Shown: positions 32,313 to 43,565 of the stretch, in pieces
How positions within the stretch are numbered: the stretch's first letter is position 1
Layout: every line of letters starts with the position of its first letter
DNA from: Vandiemenella viatica
Lineage: Eukaryota > Arthropoda > Insecta > Orthoptera > Morabidae
NCBI GenBank assembly: GCA_031002005.1
Contig: JARYHS010009186.1
Location: 187,948,437 to 188,012,436, forward strand
Length of the DNA stretch: 64,000 nucleotides
Direction: 5' to 3'
Translations under genes and position numbers: made by a program
Notes under the pieces: generated by a model
What the model was told of the DNA's origin: nothing
Databases searched by the model: none
Seen by the model: only the letters and a program-made list of their open reading frames with translations

Positions 32313-34250
32313 CTGGGGCAACTGCTTCTATCTAATTTTCATTTCTGATTTTTAAAAATGTAGGCCGTTGATTAAAAGTGCAATGTTTTAATTACAACAT
32401 AGTAATTTCTAACTATACATAATTTTATAAGAAAAGTGAAGTATGAGAATATCTTAATAGGAAATTTTATAGCGTGGCTATTTTCAAGCAGGTGGAGATA
32501 GCATTCTTGTCTGAAGGACTATTTAAATGGGATGAAATGGGTCCCTGGTACGTGTATCACAGGCCAGCATTACCGGAATATCGTTAATTGCTTTGTGGTC
32601 CCTGTGGTTCGTCTAATGCACTGTTCATAAAAACCTCTTCCTTCAATAAAAAAGGCACGGTGACATAATTCCGAAATTGTGTGAGAGTACTTACCAGACG
32701 TCACATTGTTTCCCGGCCTACAAGGCCACCTGTCCTCAATACTATCGTGCACATCAGGGATTCTATCTAAAGAGATGTTAGAGCCTATTAGTTCCCTCCA
32801 TCAAATGTTCATGAAATGTGGGAGATTGTTCAAGATACGCATGACTTCCGACGGTTCAGTTGTCAACATCACGAATATACAAACGCACTTCTTCGGCATA
32901 ATAAAAACTGATGTTACGCAATAAGAAAATGGTAATCCCTAATTAAATTTCAGTTAAGTGAGTACTGTGAAGGTCTGGTTTCATACCATTTTTCTTGCTT
33001 GTTAAATAAACAACGACATAGAGATTCCACTGTAAGTATGTCCGATTGTTAACATGGCATAATGCTGCAGTTATTTTACATCAAAGAGCACAAATTTAGA
33101 CTGTATGTAACAGGTTAGCCTCTGGCTCCGTCTATCACTGCTTATTAACAATAAAGAGGGCACATATAGATCATCATTAGCAAAAAAAAATAAAAAATCG
33201 TGATGTCTTTAACAGATTGTTACCATCTTCAATGCCGCAGTAGCATTTCCGATTATGGCATTGCTGTGAAGCGGGTATTAAAAGCATTCATTCATAAGTC
33301 ATAAAATCAGGGTTATTTGGCAACTTGTAACGCAACAGAAGTAGATTAGTAAACAATCACCAGTAGTCTGCATTGCAATATAAATTCAATGGGCCCAATA
33401 TGAAAGCACGAGAAAACCAAATAAGATTCAGCTTTTAGTGAACCACGTTCAGTAAATGCGTATCTTGATCACCACTGTTTCATGGCCAATTATTTCTAGA
33501 TGAATTCGGCAGCAGAAAACGACAAATACCGGGGTGAAAATTCAACAGATTTTGCTGACATCTCTTCATCTAAACTGTATTATATCTTATTGCTGTCTTT
33601 ACCATCAGCGTGCAATATTTGCTAAATTTAGTGTATAACCGTGTTCTTTCTTAGCTATAGTAGGAACAGTTTTTTTGCCCATTGAATTTAATTTCTCCTG
33701 TGTCAGAGCCAATTAAGGAATGAACTCAACTGGCCTGTATAGTGTATTACTTTCTGACTTGGGATCTACCACTCGTAAAATTTACTCAATAGAAACGTAT
33801 TAATCATTTCTGTTTTATAAATATACCTGGAATGAAATAACACAAAGTTTCCTACCTATTGATGTTGAGTGTGCGCGTATTTGCAGGCAATTAATATGAT
33901 CGCAACAGTAATTTTAAAAGTTCATAGTTTTGTGTTTGCATGAAGAGTAGAAGCTTCTGACCATTCCGACATTTCAAATTTATTCACTGGATTTATGTTC
34001 CATTAGTCAATATCAATAAAACGTATTTACATAATAAAAACATTAATAAATTACTAATCACATACTTAATAGTCTCCAAGTAATTAGTAAAACTCCAAAA
34101 ATAAATTTATGCTCGTAAATTTTGACGAGTTAAACAAAAAACACTTATTTAACCGGAAATTTCTTTGGGAAATTCACACGTGAAATGATTTTAAATACTG
34201 TACTTTCTTCATACGAAGGTTCAAAATTGGTCAAGAAAATATATCAAATC
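32313..34250. other. AT-rich stretch, nothing recognised
   Basis: Frames 32570-32752 and 32706-32924 overlap on opposite strands with no recognised motif. No transposon ends were found. Confidence 0.4.
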
Positions 34251-34251
34251 A

Positions 34252-34815
34252 TGGATATAGCACCGCCAGAAATTCTAAGAAAAACAGCTGCGGAGGTGGA
34301 GCAGAAGAAACAGGAAACTGACCAAAGACATCCCTTGTTTGGACACTAACCCCAACCCCCAAGGCTTAAGTCAAGCAAGAGCTTCATACAGACAGCTGTA
34401 GCCATTACATCTTCACCTGGACCTCGCCGTGTGGAACTATGGCGAAATTCGTTGCCTGAAGGACATTAGAGGAATGTCAAAGAAAAACGGCCGTGGGGTG
34501 TAATCAGCCACAAAATAGAGAACTGAAGTGTCCCTATTAAGATCCAACATCAAGAAGTGGGGTTACACTAATGATAACGAAATATATGAATGTGGTGAGC
34601 TGCAGGACCCACAACATCTTCTGGTATGAAGGAATCTAGCTGAAACCTGCGCCATAGACGACCGTTTTATGGCAAATGAGAAGACCATCAGGGTTGCAGA
34701 ATTCTAGTCTACATATTCCATTTAATTTGTTTGTCGTAGTCTATAAGCTTGAATTAATTAATTAATTTTATATGTTTTAACTTGTAGTGTCCAGGGCTCG
34801 AGAAATAAATAAATA
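34252..34815 (+). pseudogene. LINE 3' end (post-RT C-terminal region) with AAAT tail
   Basis: Frame 34252 on reads IAPPEILRKTAAEVEQKKQE, TDQRHPLFGH, stop, PQPPRLKSSKSFIQT, RVELWRNSLPEGH. A shifted frame continues IKKWGYTNDNEIYECGELQD and PQHLLV (about 34553-34625). The order APPxIRR, PRHPLxGH, PRLKSRKSF, LWxxxLPxGH, KWG, CxCGxxQDxxHLL is that of the C-terminal region of a LINE ORF2 found in many insects. The normal CxCG is YECG here, so one cysteine is gone. The element ends AGAAATAAATAAATAC near 34813. Stops and a frameshift mark it as dead. Confidence 0.75.
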
Positions 34816-35510
34816 CATGCGAAGGTTACCGGATAAGTCAAGGTAATTTTTTTTCCTCACGATCATCCAGGTCAGGCAATAAATTATAAAACACACAATT
34901 GGAAGGTCATGCTAACATTTAATCTTGAACAACGTGAAGGTCTGGATCATGATAAAGAAGAAAAAAAATAGGAACATAAACAGTTTGTTAGAAATGTGCT
35001 TATCACTTTAATTACAAAATACAAATAATTTTCATATATCTGCACGTGTACGAGTGGCACCTACGGTACTTAGAGTAATCCACCAAACAATCCAATCCAG
35101 CACACGATGCGAATGATGTGGAAGGCACTACCACGTTGAACACTGTGGGTGGGTTGACTTCCGAAACATCGTAATTATTTCAATTTCAATCCGGAAACCT
35201 AATCAGTGAGTCGACTTGCTTATCCCACGATAATAATTACCTTCAGAAGCTGGTATCGGAATATTGTTTCCGCAAAATAAATCTACCTCAGAGAAGTCTT
35301 CCAAATCCTACCAACTCCTGAAAAGTGAATAAGTAAATAAAGCTAACAAAAGAATTTGTGGAAAAATATCAGAGTAATTTCTTCATATAACAGAAAAAAA
35401 TCTAAAATTATGAGCTATTAAGATATTTACGCATAGTTGGTGCACTAAATCAACACGTTTACTTTCAGAGTTGCCTCTTAACCAGTGTTTCAGTACTTTT
35501 GTATCGAAAT
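34816..35510. other. AT-rich stretch, nothing recognised
   Basis: No frames of note, no repeat ends and no tRNA-like boxes. Confidence 0.45.
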
Positions 35511-35740
35511 GCGGCATCAATTAATTACATGGGGTGTTTTTTTCCGAAATCTGCCCCTCCCCCTTGGTGAGATCTTGAGGGATATTCCCCCCGCCCCACA
35601 GCTAACGAACTCTTAATTTTTAGGACCTTTCTCTAGTTCTATTGTTCTCCCAGGAAGATGATGTGAGATTTTTGGCAACCCCCCTCCTTTCCTTCCCTTG
35701 TTGAGCCACATCTTACCTCACGTAATTAGTGGACGACTCC
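35511..35740. mobile_element. MITE family 2, short copy
   Basis: Ends ATCAATTAATTACATGG and CACGTAATTAGTGGACGACT form an imperfect inverted repeat. Internal GGGGTGTTTTTTTCCGAAAT and CCTTGGTGAGATCTTGAGG match the copy at 42557-42901. Poly-C/T-rich arms are typical of the family. No coding. Confidence 0.7.
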
Positions 35741-36065
35741 AAATTGAAAACTGCATTGTCCTGCCGTCTGCCGGGGAGTGAATCTGATCGGTACCAACCG
35801 ACCCTGAGGCACTCGTGTGTACTACTCAGAGCCATTACGGTAGGGAGTCCTAAGCGAGTGCCGTGGGCGCTTAGTTATTGTTTATGCCTGCAGCAGGCGT
35901 GGCGGCTGTGTTTGTTAATTAATCGAGCCTCTCGTGGCAAGAAACTTGGCCACTGAACCTACATTAGCGACCACGGCAAAGAGCTGCCAGTTTAATAGAG
36001 TCGGGCCACCGCCAGTGATAAGAGTCTGGTCTGCTGGCAGTGGTCTACAGCCGAATATACACTTA
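35741..36065. other. Moderately GC-rich island
   Basis: GC-richer sequence directly next to the MITE, with CCTGCAGCAGGCGTGGCGG, GTTAATTAATCGAGCC and GGGCCACCGCCAGTGATAAG. The frame 35729-35956 (75 codons) begins within the MITE end and has no motif. Regulatory sequence is possible but unproven. Confidence 0.35.
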
Positions 36066-36179
36066 TAATATTTGTAACGCTCACGAACTTACTTCTACTG
36101 ACTGATAATATCTTGTGAAGTATAATACGGTGAATGTGCATCCAAAGGAACGTTGATTATTAAAAAGTAATAGTATTTA

Positions 36180-36660
36180 CAGGGTGATTCAGGAAGAAAG
36201 GTAAATATGGAAGGAGGTGGTAGTAGTGAGTAAAAAAGTTCATATAAACATGTGTCCGACTTCCATTCGTTTTGGAGATAAAGGGGCTGGAATATTATGC
36301 ATAAAATAAGTCTCAGGAAATTATCAAGAGCACACAAATAACTTACTGAAATCCTTCATTCATGAAAAACCACACGCATATTTTACAAAAGTTTAAATTA
36401 AATGTTCGAAAATCCCACCATCGACTTCAATGCACTTTGCATTTCTCTTCGCAACGGTACCTGTAGGTCTCCTGAATACGTCTTGATGTACTTTTATGAG
36501 GATGTAGATATTTTCAGAAAGTGCTGTGTCCAATCTCCATTGCACATCCCTCCACTTGTTTGTTCGTCGGCGCAACTTGTTGATTGTAACTTGCCCCATT
36601 TATCAAGGAACATATGTTTTTTAATATTCTTTGCACAAATATTGATCTTCTAGAAGTCTC
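36180..36660 (-). pseudogene. Mariner-type transposon, 3' end and transposase tail
   Basis: The terminus CAGGGTGATTCAGGAAGAAA at 36180, preceded by TA, is the inverted-repeat end seen in many insect Tc1/mariner elements. Reading inward on the minus strand, the frame 36393-36599 ends TVAKRNAKCIEVDGGIFEHLI and stop, here KCIEVDGGIFEHLI, the characteristic short C-terminus (xxCIxxxGGxFEHLL) of the same transposase group as the 446-bp MITE and the element at 61404. About 210 bases of 3' UTR separate the stop from the terminus. The catalytic part and the other end are missing. Confidence 0.75.
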
Positions 36661-36753
36661 TCAGGTATACTATCCATATTCCTATGATTATCTACACTTA
36701 CTCCTTCAAGCTGCCTTCCTGCAGACCATAACCACTGTCAAGTATTCAAAGAA

Positions 36754-36965
36754 TCTACAATGATATTATAAATGTGAAAGAAACTCTGTCTGTTTTTAAC
36801 GTTTTCACGACTAAACGCCTAAACTGATACACAAGGAAATACTATGTATTATTAAGAAGGACAGAGGATACTTATTTCGGGATAAAGATCATATTTCGTA
36901 ACTAAATTTCAAAAGCTAATGGAACGGTGAAAGACAGACAGTATAGCGTGTGTAAGTCTCTGTAA
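36754..36965 (+). mobile_element. Helitron 5' end fragment
   Basis: A|TCTACAATGATATTATAAAT, then GAAAGAAACTCTGTCTG and CACGACTAAACGCCTAAACT, match the 5' ends at 57877 (minus) and about 1289 (plus). No CTAG 3' terminus follows within the next kilobase, so only the 5' part is called. Confidence 0.65.
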
Positions 36966-38380
36966 TGTTAGATTGGTTGCTCAGGCTTTGTTTCTCTCGC
37001 ACTCAGTTTGTGTTTGAACAGACACAACCTTTTTTTATTGATGTGGATTTGCGCTGCATGCAGTGACTAACAATACATCCCTGGGATCGACACTGAAAGA
37101 AACAAGGGAACACCTAAAAAAGACGTAGTTTTCTCAAGGTTAGTTGTATGATGCTGATTTCCAACCCCCAAAGGCTGTATATTTTAGTAAAGTTATAAAA
37201 CAGCAAACCAAAATTGTTGTGTACAAACCAGTGTTGACATAAGGTGTACCAGAAAGTGGCACAATTTTAAACCACAAAAAAAAAAAAAAATCTGTCGGGT
37301 CAAGTGTGGTAGGTGATAAAGTCGTGCAAACGCTGTCTAGGCTCGCTCGGTTTGTTGCTGCCAACGCGAAATCTGCCGGCTAAATGGCGGAAATGCAATA
37401 CAGAGGACCGAGCCTCGACGTATGCTCGAGCCTGACAGTAGGCTCGGTCTGTTATTCACGAGCTGCGTGGTGACGAAGCGACGCTGGTACTCGCTCCGTA
37501 CAATCAGAACAGTCACGAACTGCATCCCAGTTTTAAAATCGGCAAATCGAAGGGTGAAGTAACTAAAATATTCAAGAGCGGAGAGTATATGTCTTTTTGG
37601 TGTTATTTTATACGTGCTGTTGTATCATTCTATAAGACTGTATATGTTTTCTTTCCAAAAATTCGGGTACTTAATAACCGGGCAAAACTCTGTGTTAATG
37701 AGAAAGTAGAAATTGGCAGATTGCACGATATTTTAATTTCTGTGGCAATGTTCCCAGCATTTCATAAAAGTGGAACAATTTTTCACCTGAACACACGAAT
37801 GATCTTTTGATTATTTACAATCACGCATGAGAGTTATATCATTAAAGTGAGTTCAATGTCGTGCCTTAATAGGTACAAATCCTTACAAGATGTCACAGGT
37901 ATTTGAAGCTTTCGTAAAAATCACAATGCACTAAATGATGATTCAGTGTATACTTTATGTATATTAGTAATTATAGAAAACTTATTTATACTATGGTGTT
38001 CGTTGCACTGTGCTCTGATCTCATGGTTTGTAATACTTCCGTTACATATGTTTATCAAACTCACACACGTTATAATTAATGTCTGCGACGATTGAATTGA
38101 TAGAACTTACACCAAATGTTGGTAGTAGTCACTGATATACGGCAGATTCAAGAATGCCCCTGCTATAAAAAGGTTGTCCAGTTTTCTGTGATGTAACATC
38201 CTTGTTACACGGTTCGGGCGAGGAAAACATTATGCACTGTTCCTGCATTGCTGAGCCTTCGTATTCCTTAACTAAGGTCCGCTGAAAAATATGTCACAGA
38301 TGATAGGCTTTAATGACGTTTCACGCATGCAGCGCTGTCTACCAACTCCTGGGGAACATGTAGCAGTGTTGCTGTACCGC
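36966..38380. other. Nothing recognised
   Basis: 37300-37540 is less AT-rich but the frames there (37140-37364, 37337-37525) show no motifs; an A run lies at about 37276-37290. The frame 37589-37810 is unsupported. Confidence 0.4.
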
Positions 38381-38383
38381 AGA

Positions 38384-39001
38384 AGACGCATGACTGTCGA
38401 AGAGAGCAGATTGAAATACCCGCGACAATTGTAATGTGCGTGGTGTGATCAAAATTTTTCTGGCAAAAGGATCGTCTGCTGCAGACACCCATCTTGAGTT
38501 GTGTCTAGTGTATGGATTGGACATAATGAGTGACAAACAAGTTCTACACAGGTGTCGAGAATTTCTAAATGGCCGCACAAATGTGCACGATGAACAGCGG
38601 AGTGGCAGGCCCACTACTCGGACCGTAGATATCGTTGATGAAGTTAAACAAAAACTTCGAAGTGATCGGCGTTTCACGATTAGCGGTCTGGATGTGGAAT
38701 TCCCAAATGTTGCTGGAACCTCACTTTACAAGATTGTCACTGAAGAGCTTGGATATCGGAAGCTTTGTGCCAAAACTGCTCACCGGTCAGCACAAAGAGC
38801 TACAAATACATAGTGCACGACAGATTTTGGAGCGATATAGACAAGATGGAGACAGTTTGTTTTCCCACATTGTTACGGGAGACGAGCGTTACCAACTGGT
38901 TCGGGCCCCAAGCGGCAGACTTTAATTCTGAGGGGTTAAAGAAGCTGGTGCAGCGTTACAGAAAGTGTATAGATATAAACGGCGATTATGTGGAAAAGTG
39001 A
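38384..39001 (+). pseudogene. Mariner-like transposase with deleted catalytic core
   Basis: Frame 38436-38813 (125 codons) holds the DNA-binding half: IKIFLAKGSSAADTHLEL, RCREFLNGRTNVHDEQRSGR and IVTEELGYRKLCAK, which match the mariner layout of two helix-turn-helix regions ending in the SGRP and LGYRKxxAK blocks. A shifted frame continues ILERYRQDGDSLFSHIVTGD, including the first catalytic aspartate. The text then jumps directly to GLKKLVQRYRKCIDINGDYV, the normal C-terminal end, stop at about 38999. Everything between, including the second and third aspartates, is missing. With two frameshifts this cannot encode an active enzyme. Confidence 0.85.
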
Positions 39002-39299
39002 ATTAGATATGCAGTCACATATTATTGCCAATAAAAACCTGTCTCATGAGCGATGTTTTTATTATGACCAAATGGACCTTAGTTATGGAATACGCCTCGT
39101 ATTTAGTGGACTCCGTGCTTCGTGGAACAATTTTTACGTAAGTTACAGCTTTCTCTTTCCAATTCTAACAATAAAATTTTAACTCTAAGCGATAGCAGCT
39201 ATTAAATTGTAAATAACTAAAAAAAAATATAGTGGGTAATTGGGTATACTCGTACATCACTGGAACTAAGGATGGAAAAAAGGGCCATATTAATACGGT

Positions 39300-39655
39300 C
39301 ATGTTGTGTGAATTGTTCGGAAGTTTCCGTGCGGTCAGAGCCGAGCAGTAGGCAGACAGTCGTGACTGGTGGCGTGAAGCGTGGTCGGTTTTGTGTCGCA
39401 AAGTGCCCGGCGGCAGCGTAATTGTTTTAAATCACCTGCCCAGCGGTGGCGTGGCCTTTTCTCGTGCAGATACGGTAAACGCCATGCCTGGCGTGACGCC
39501 GCCGCTTATGCGCTGTTCACGCTCGGCCCGGTGACGTGTTCGGGTGATACGACGCGGTTAACGAGAGGGAATCAGACCTCCCAGGCCCTGCGTGAGAGGC
39601 TATTTCACCAACTCTGCCAATCAGTGGTACTTTATTTCGTAATGTTTACCTCTCT
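39300..39655. other. GC-rich island
   Basis: CpG-containing sequence (GCCCGGCGGCAGCG, GTGACGCCGCCGCTTATGCG, CTCGGCCCGGTGACG) between AT-rich flanks. The plus frame 39381-39659 (92 codons) is the only long one and has no domain I recognise. Next to a SINE-A at 39705. Confidence 0.35.
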
Positions 39656-39704
39656 GTGATTTATAATTTCAGATAAATACCTAACTCACTCCCTTTCTTT
39701 TAAC

Positions 39705-39915
39705 TTATTGCTTTACGCCTCGTCGACGTCGAGGTCATTAGAGGCGGGATGAGACTTGGGACAAGGAACGGGAAGGAATACGACCATGGACTTTTGATGG
39801 AAGCATCCCGGCATTCGCCTGGAGTGATTTGGGGAAACCATGGAAATCCCAAATCTGGATGCCCGGACGGTGATTCGAACCGGCGTCCTCCCGAATGGGA
39901 GGCCAGAGCGGCCTA
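39705..39915 (-). mobile_element. SINE-A copy
   Basis: Inverted copy with TTTACGCCTCGTCGACGTCG, AGGTCATTAGAGGCGGG, the CCATGG core, ATGCCCGGACGG and box B as GATTCGAACCG (about 39871-39881). The 5' end of the head beyond GAGGCCAGAGCGG is lost. It is a good reference for the 3' half because blocks are well preserved. Confidence 0.85.
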
Positions 39916-40004
39916 ACTCACAATTGATTTTACACTGTTTTTCTGTAGGAAATAAACTATACAGTAGATAAAATACTGATACTAATGTATCACATGAATC
40001 TCAC

Positions 40005-40275
40005 CAGCAATCTGTTGGATAAGGCGTCTGACAGTAGATCGAAAAGTCCGCGATTCGAATCCCTGCCACGGCTGGCTTTTTTTTATGGCCCTTAATCCGA
40101 CCTTCACCTCTGGCACCACTTACTGTGTAACGTGAAGTGCGCCAGAACACTTGTGTAACTCATATTTCCCTGTACACTGTACGATTACCGGGTTAGTTTA
40201 GCTACCTGAAAGGGGCGCATTGTGTGACGAATCGAAACCTGTGTCACTTAGCGGCTAAATAATCCTTCTGGATCT
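40005..40275 (+). mobile_element. SINE with tRNA-Arg-like head (body 2 of composite)
   Basis: TTGGATAAGGCGTCTGAC (40015-40032) and GATTCGAATCC (40052-40062) followed by CTGCCACGGCTGG look like an arginine tRNA: the D-arm ATGGATAAGGCGTCTGAC and the 3' CACGGTCG are characteristic of tRNA-Arg in animals. The anticodon stem is altered, so it is not a functional tRNA. The body (CCGACCTTCACCTCTGG, GTGAAGTGCGCCAGAACAC, ACCGGGTTAG) is the second body of the composite elements at 4075-4920 and 8511-9490, here without the first head. Confidence 0.75.
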
Positions 40276-41428
40276 CCCAGCTGTGAGTTCCCACTTCATC
40301 AATCTGTAATTATTTGTATATGTTAGGCTCAAAGACCGAAAACGCTTATTGAGCGAATAAACGACCACAGCGCGTTCTGGTTTCTTGAAAATGGTCACAA
40401 AACGTTGTGGCTTAGCAGTTCCTAACCCTTCGTGTTCACGAACGAATCGGTCCATGATGCATTTAATATGTTTGATTCTTCTTACCCGTCTCGTTACAAG
40501 ACTCTTCTTAAAAAAGAAGTGAGTTGTCATGTATGGAGAATGTGAACTGGATCAGACGCGAATTTCGCGTTGTCGCCTTTCTCAGTTAGCAACAACGCAT
40601 CCTGGCTGATTTTTGTAAGTGCCATAGCGCGAATAGCGTGACGTACCCGTTTTAAAAGAACCAGAATGCGTTGTTGTCGTTTTTTGTTTTCGTTCTTGAG
40701 CTTATCATATATAACTAATATAATATGTGCATTTTCTGTAAAACAAAACAAGGCTCTACATCGTTGGTAAAATGTTTAGTGTTTCGGGTAGCTAGTAAGT
40801 TTTGATTTGAAATTAGTAATTTTTAGTGTTAAAAGTTGGCAGTACTGTAAGGTGACAGTTGCCAGTAGATGAATTGTCTGTAAGGTAGTACATGGTTTTG
40901 TTCAATCTACTAGGGAGAACAAGTTTTTGAAATGTTAAAAGTTTCAAACATCTTCAGTTGGAAAGAGTACTGTATTGTATCATTCACTGGCAACCATTAG
41001 ATTTTCTATTAGCATTCTTTAATCACTCATGGTGATTGATTAATTACAAAGCGAGGGGAGTAGCAATACCGTTTAAATGACACTTTTGGTATACGGGCCA
41101 ACAGAGTCATTCAAACACGGGCTACTAACTACTGCGTCGAGTTAAAAACCTCAAAATGTTTGTTATACAACAACGTTAAGAATTAGCAGCAGATATGCTT
41201 AACAGAGACAAATCAATTAACTAATTAATTTATAATAGGAGCCCCTCACGGACAATTAGATATGATTTTGAGTTGAATCTTACTAAATTTACAACATTAC
41301 TGACGTCGGTATCCTTTCACTGCTTTTTTTAATCGGTTCTCTTTTTTGGTCGGGAAATCCTCGAGGAGATAGTTCCAAGTGACCACGTCTTCCGCCTCTG
41401 CCTTGATTTTTTTTTTTTAATGGCATTT
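40276..41428. other. Nothing recognised
   Basis: Minus-strand frames 40255-40530 and 40527-40751 are adjacent and basic-residue-rich; they could be read as one broken frame, but I recognise no domain. The rest is AT-rich. Confidence 0.35.
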
Positions 41429-41820
41429 GGCAGCGTGCATAAACCACGTAGCTTCATTTTGGCCCCCTGTGAACCCCCTCTTCCCCCCACGTAGCCCTAC
41501 GTGGCTTTTGCCTCTACCCCACCCCCTCCCCCCACGTAGCACGTAGCTTTTTTCCCTTTTGATTCCAGAAGACATTTTGTACTTTTTTCTCTTGTCAGAC
41601 GATTATAAATTACATAGGGAGATAATTAACTGAGGGAAATAAATATTCACATGCTGTTGTGAGTTCTGTTCCTAATTTTAACTGTGAAAAAAGTTATGAA
41701 AGGACAGCTACGTGGCCTGGCTCGGAACCTTCCCTTCCCCCACGTAGCCCAGCGTAGCCTTCCAGCCAACCCCTCCCCCCCCCCCCCGGACCGAGCTACG
41801 TAGTTTGTGCACGCTCCCTT
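41429..41820. mobile_element. MITE family 1, copy with both ends
   Basis: GGCAGCGTGCATAAACCACG at the left and CGTAGTTTGTGCACGCTCCC at the right form an imperfect inverted repeat of about 24 bases. Internally it carries several CACGTAGC/GCTACGTGG segments in alternating orientation within C-rich stretches, the TTTTTTCCCTTTTGATTCCA block, and GGGAGATAATTAACTGAGGG. It aligns through its length with 14301-14697. No coding potential. Confidence 0.85.
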
Positions 41821-41929
41821 AGACCATACAGCCATCTCAATGCGATCATGACTCTTGCAGTGTATCAGTATTTTTCAGTACGTTGTACCATAATAGTTTC
41901 TAACAGTGGACACTACAGAACGGTCACGA

Positions 41930-42000
41930 CATTAACACAAACACACTCGAACCGGCGACCTTTGGCACGTGGCCGCCTCTGCTTTGAGCGCTATACTGGT
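41930..42000 (-). repeat. Possible tRNA-like fragment
   Basis: On the minus strand AGTATAGCGCTCAAAGCAG and CGCCGGTTCGAGTGTG give a box-B-like GGTTCGAGTGT with tRNA-like spacing. Acceptor pairing is not apparent. It may be another decayed SINE head. Confidence 0.3.
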
Positions 42001-42556
42001 GGAGGAAGTGGTTTGCCTCTGTTTTTGTGTAACTATGTTGTGTGTGAGAGAAGTGTAGTTTTGTTTATGGACATAGTACAATATTAAAAATTCTAACCAT
42101 AAAGTGGACAGGAAACTGCAGACACCATACAAAACTAGAAAACTATAATAAATCAATTATGACAAAATGCAACAAGTTTAGAAAGTTATAATATATGTTA
42201 ACAGCGAAACAATCGTATGTATCGTGCCAACAAGAAAAGACTGTACAGATATTGCCAAAGCCATACATAACAAAAATTGAAATTACTCATTGTGAAATTA
42301 TCTGTTGAAATATCAAATGTAAAACTGTTGTGTTAAATTAAGGCCTATTTTAGTTTCTAGATACTAGGCTGTAAAAATGTGTGCTAAATAAATAAATAAA
42401 AAAAAATTGTTTATGGTTACCGTCCAAGCATTCACATAGATGGCTGCGAGAAACCTTCTATAAACCGCAACCCCGCAATCATGATGGCCGCTACGCGAAG
42501 GCGTGGGCTCGTATACAGTCCCGGTGTGCCTCTCCGACCCAGCGTGCGGCGCGTTA

Positions 42557-42901
42557 GGGGTCGTCCATTAATTACGTGGGGTGTTTTCGGAAATCCGGAC
42601 TCCCCCTGTGGTGAGACTTGGTGAGATCTGGTCGAGCGCCCCCCCCCCCCCCGCCTGGTAACGATATCGTAGGTTCGGGAGACCTTTCTTTGGCTCTCCT
42701 ATTTTCAAGGGCGGCTAGCCCCTCTTTACGATGAGATTTTCGTCTTTTATAGACTTTTTTTGTAGCTCTACTATTCTTCAAGGAATTAAAAAGATGCCGC
42801 GAAATTTCTGTCTCCCCCCCTTCTCCTCCCTTGGTGAGATTTCGCTGAGCCTCCTCCCCCTCCTACCCCTATTTCACTCCACATAATTAATGGAGGTCCC
42901 T
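42557..42901. mobile_element. MITE family 2, copy with both ends
   Basis: GGGGTCGTCCATTAATTACG at 42557 and TAATTAATGGAGGTCCCT at 42884-42901 form the inverted ends (about 23 bases, few mismatches). The interior has the GTGGTGAGACTTGGTGAGAT block, long C runs (about 42639-42652) and an inverse-like CCTTGGTGAGATTTCGCTGAG near the right end. It shares the left arm with 35511-35740. The frame 42572-42781 is incidental. Confidence 0.8.
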
Positions 42902-43134
42902 TTAGCACACATGAACCACACTGGCATGTCTTTAACTCATAACTTACTGTTGTTAATTATTTTAAGATTTTAGCACTTTGGGACAATTGAAGCATAAATT
43001 CTTGTTTATTCAAAAACTGTGAATATATAACCAATTATAAACATAACTCTTATATTTAATTCGTATGTTTTTTTTAGTTTGTAATAGTTATACTAATACT
43101 GTATAGTTATATAATACTAATACTAGTAGATTAA
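42902..43134. other. AT-rich stretch, nothing recognised
   Basis: No repeat ends and no frames of note. Confidence 0.4.
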
Positions 43135-43565
43135 ATAGGATCGGATGTAATAGAAGTAAGGGAGTTTTGTTACTTGGGAAGCAAAATTACAACCGATGGC
43201 CGAAGCAGGAATGATGTTAAAAGCAGAATAGCACTAGCAAAAAGAGCCTTAATGAAAAAGAGAAACCTTTTAGTTTCAAATATTGATCTAGGAATTAGAA
43301 ATAACTTTTTGATACTGGAAATAAAGAAAATTTAAGCATTTGAAATGTGGTGCTACAGAAGAATGTTGAAAATTAAGCGGACTGACAAAGTAAGAAAAGA
43401 ACGAGTTTTGGAAATGATGGGTGAGAAAAGAAGTTTGTGGAAGAAGCTACAGAATGAAGAGACAGGCTGGTACGTAATATTATGAGACATGCTGGACTAA
43501 TTAATTTGTTAATGGAGGGGACAGTCGAAGGTAAGAACTGTGGAGGAGGACAGAGATTAAAAAAA
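43135..43565 (+). pseudogene. LINE-A, C-terminal part of ORF2
   Basis: One frame reads EVREFCYLGSKITTDGRSRN, DVKSRIALAKRALMKKRNLL and, after an interruption, AFEMWCYRRMLKIKRTDKVR, KERVLEMMGEKRSLWKKLQ. The order FxYLGSxIxxxGRxxxxxxxRIAxAKxAF...FEMWCYRRMLxIxWxDxxxN is typical of the region after the RT fingers/palm in a common LINE type. The first 100 bases are nearly identical to 62512-62613, so both belong to one family, called LINE-A here. Stops (ATT TAA near 43335, and further on) show it is dead. Confidence 0.8.

Noticed and set aside
32570..32924. Possible mariner C-terminus (CGRLFKIRMTSDGSV)
   Set aside because: Only a loose resemblance, no GGHFEHL-type end and no inverted terminus nearby.
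40015..40075. Possible functional tRNA-Arg gene
   Set aside because: The anticodon arm does not pair and the same body as other SINEs follows directly.
40255..40751. Two adjacent basic minus-strand frames as one broken transposase
   Set aside because: No catalytic or DNA-binding motif could be recognised; similarity to any named family would be guesswork.
41429..41820. CRISPR-like or operator-like array from recurring CACGTAGC segments
   Set aside because: The segments are irregularly spaced, alternate in orientation and belong to a MITE present in several copies.
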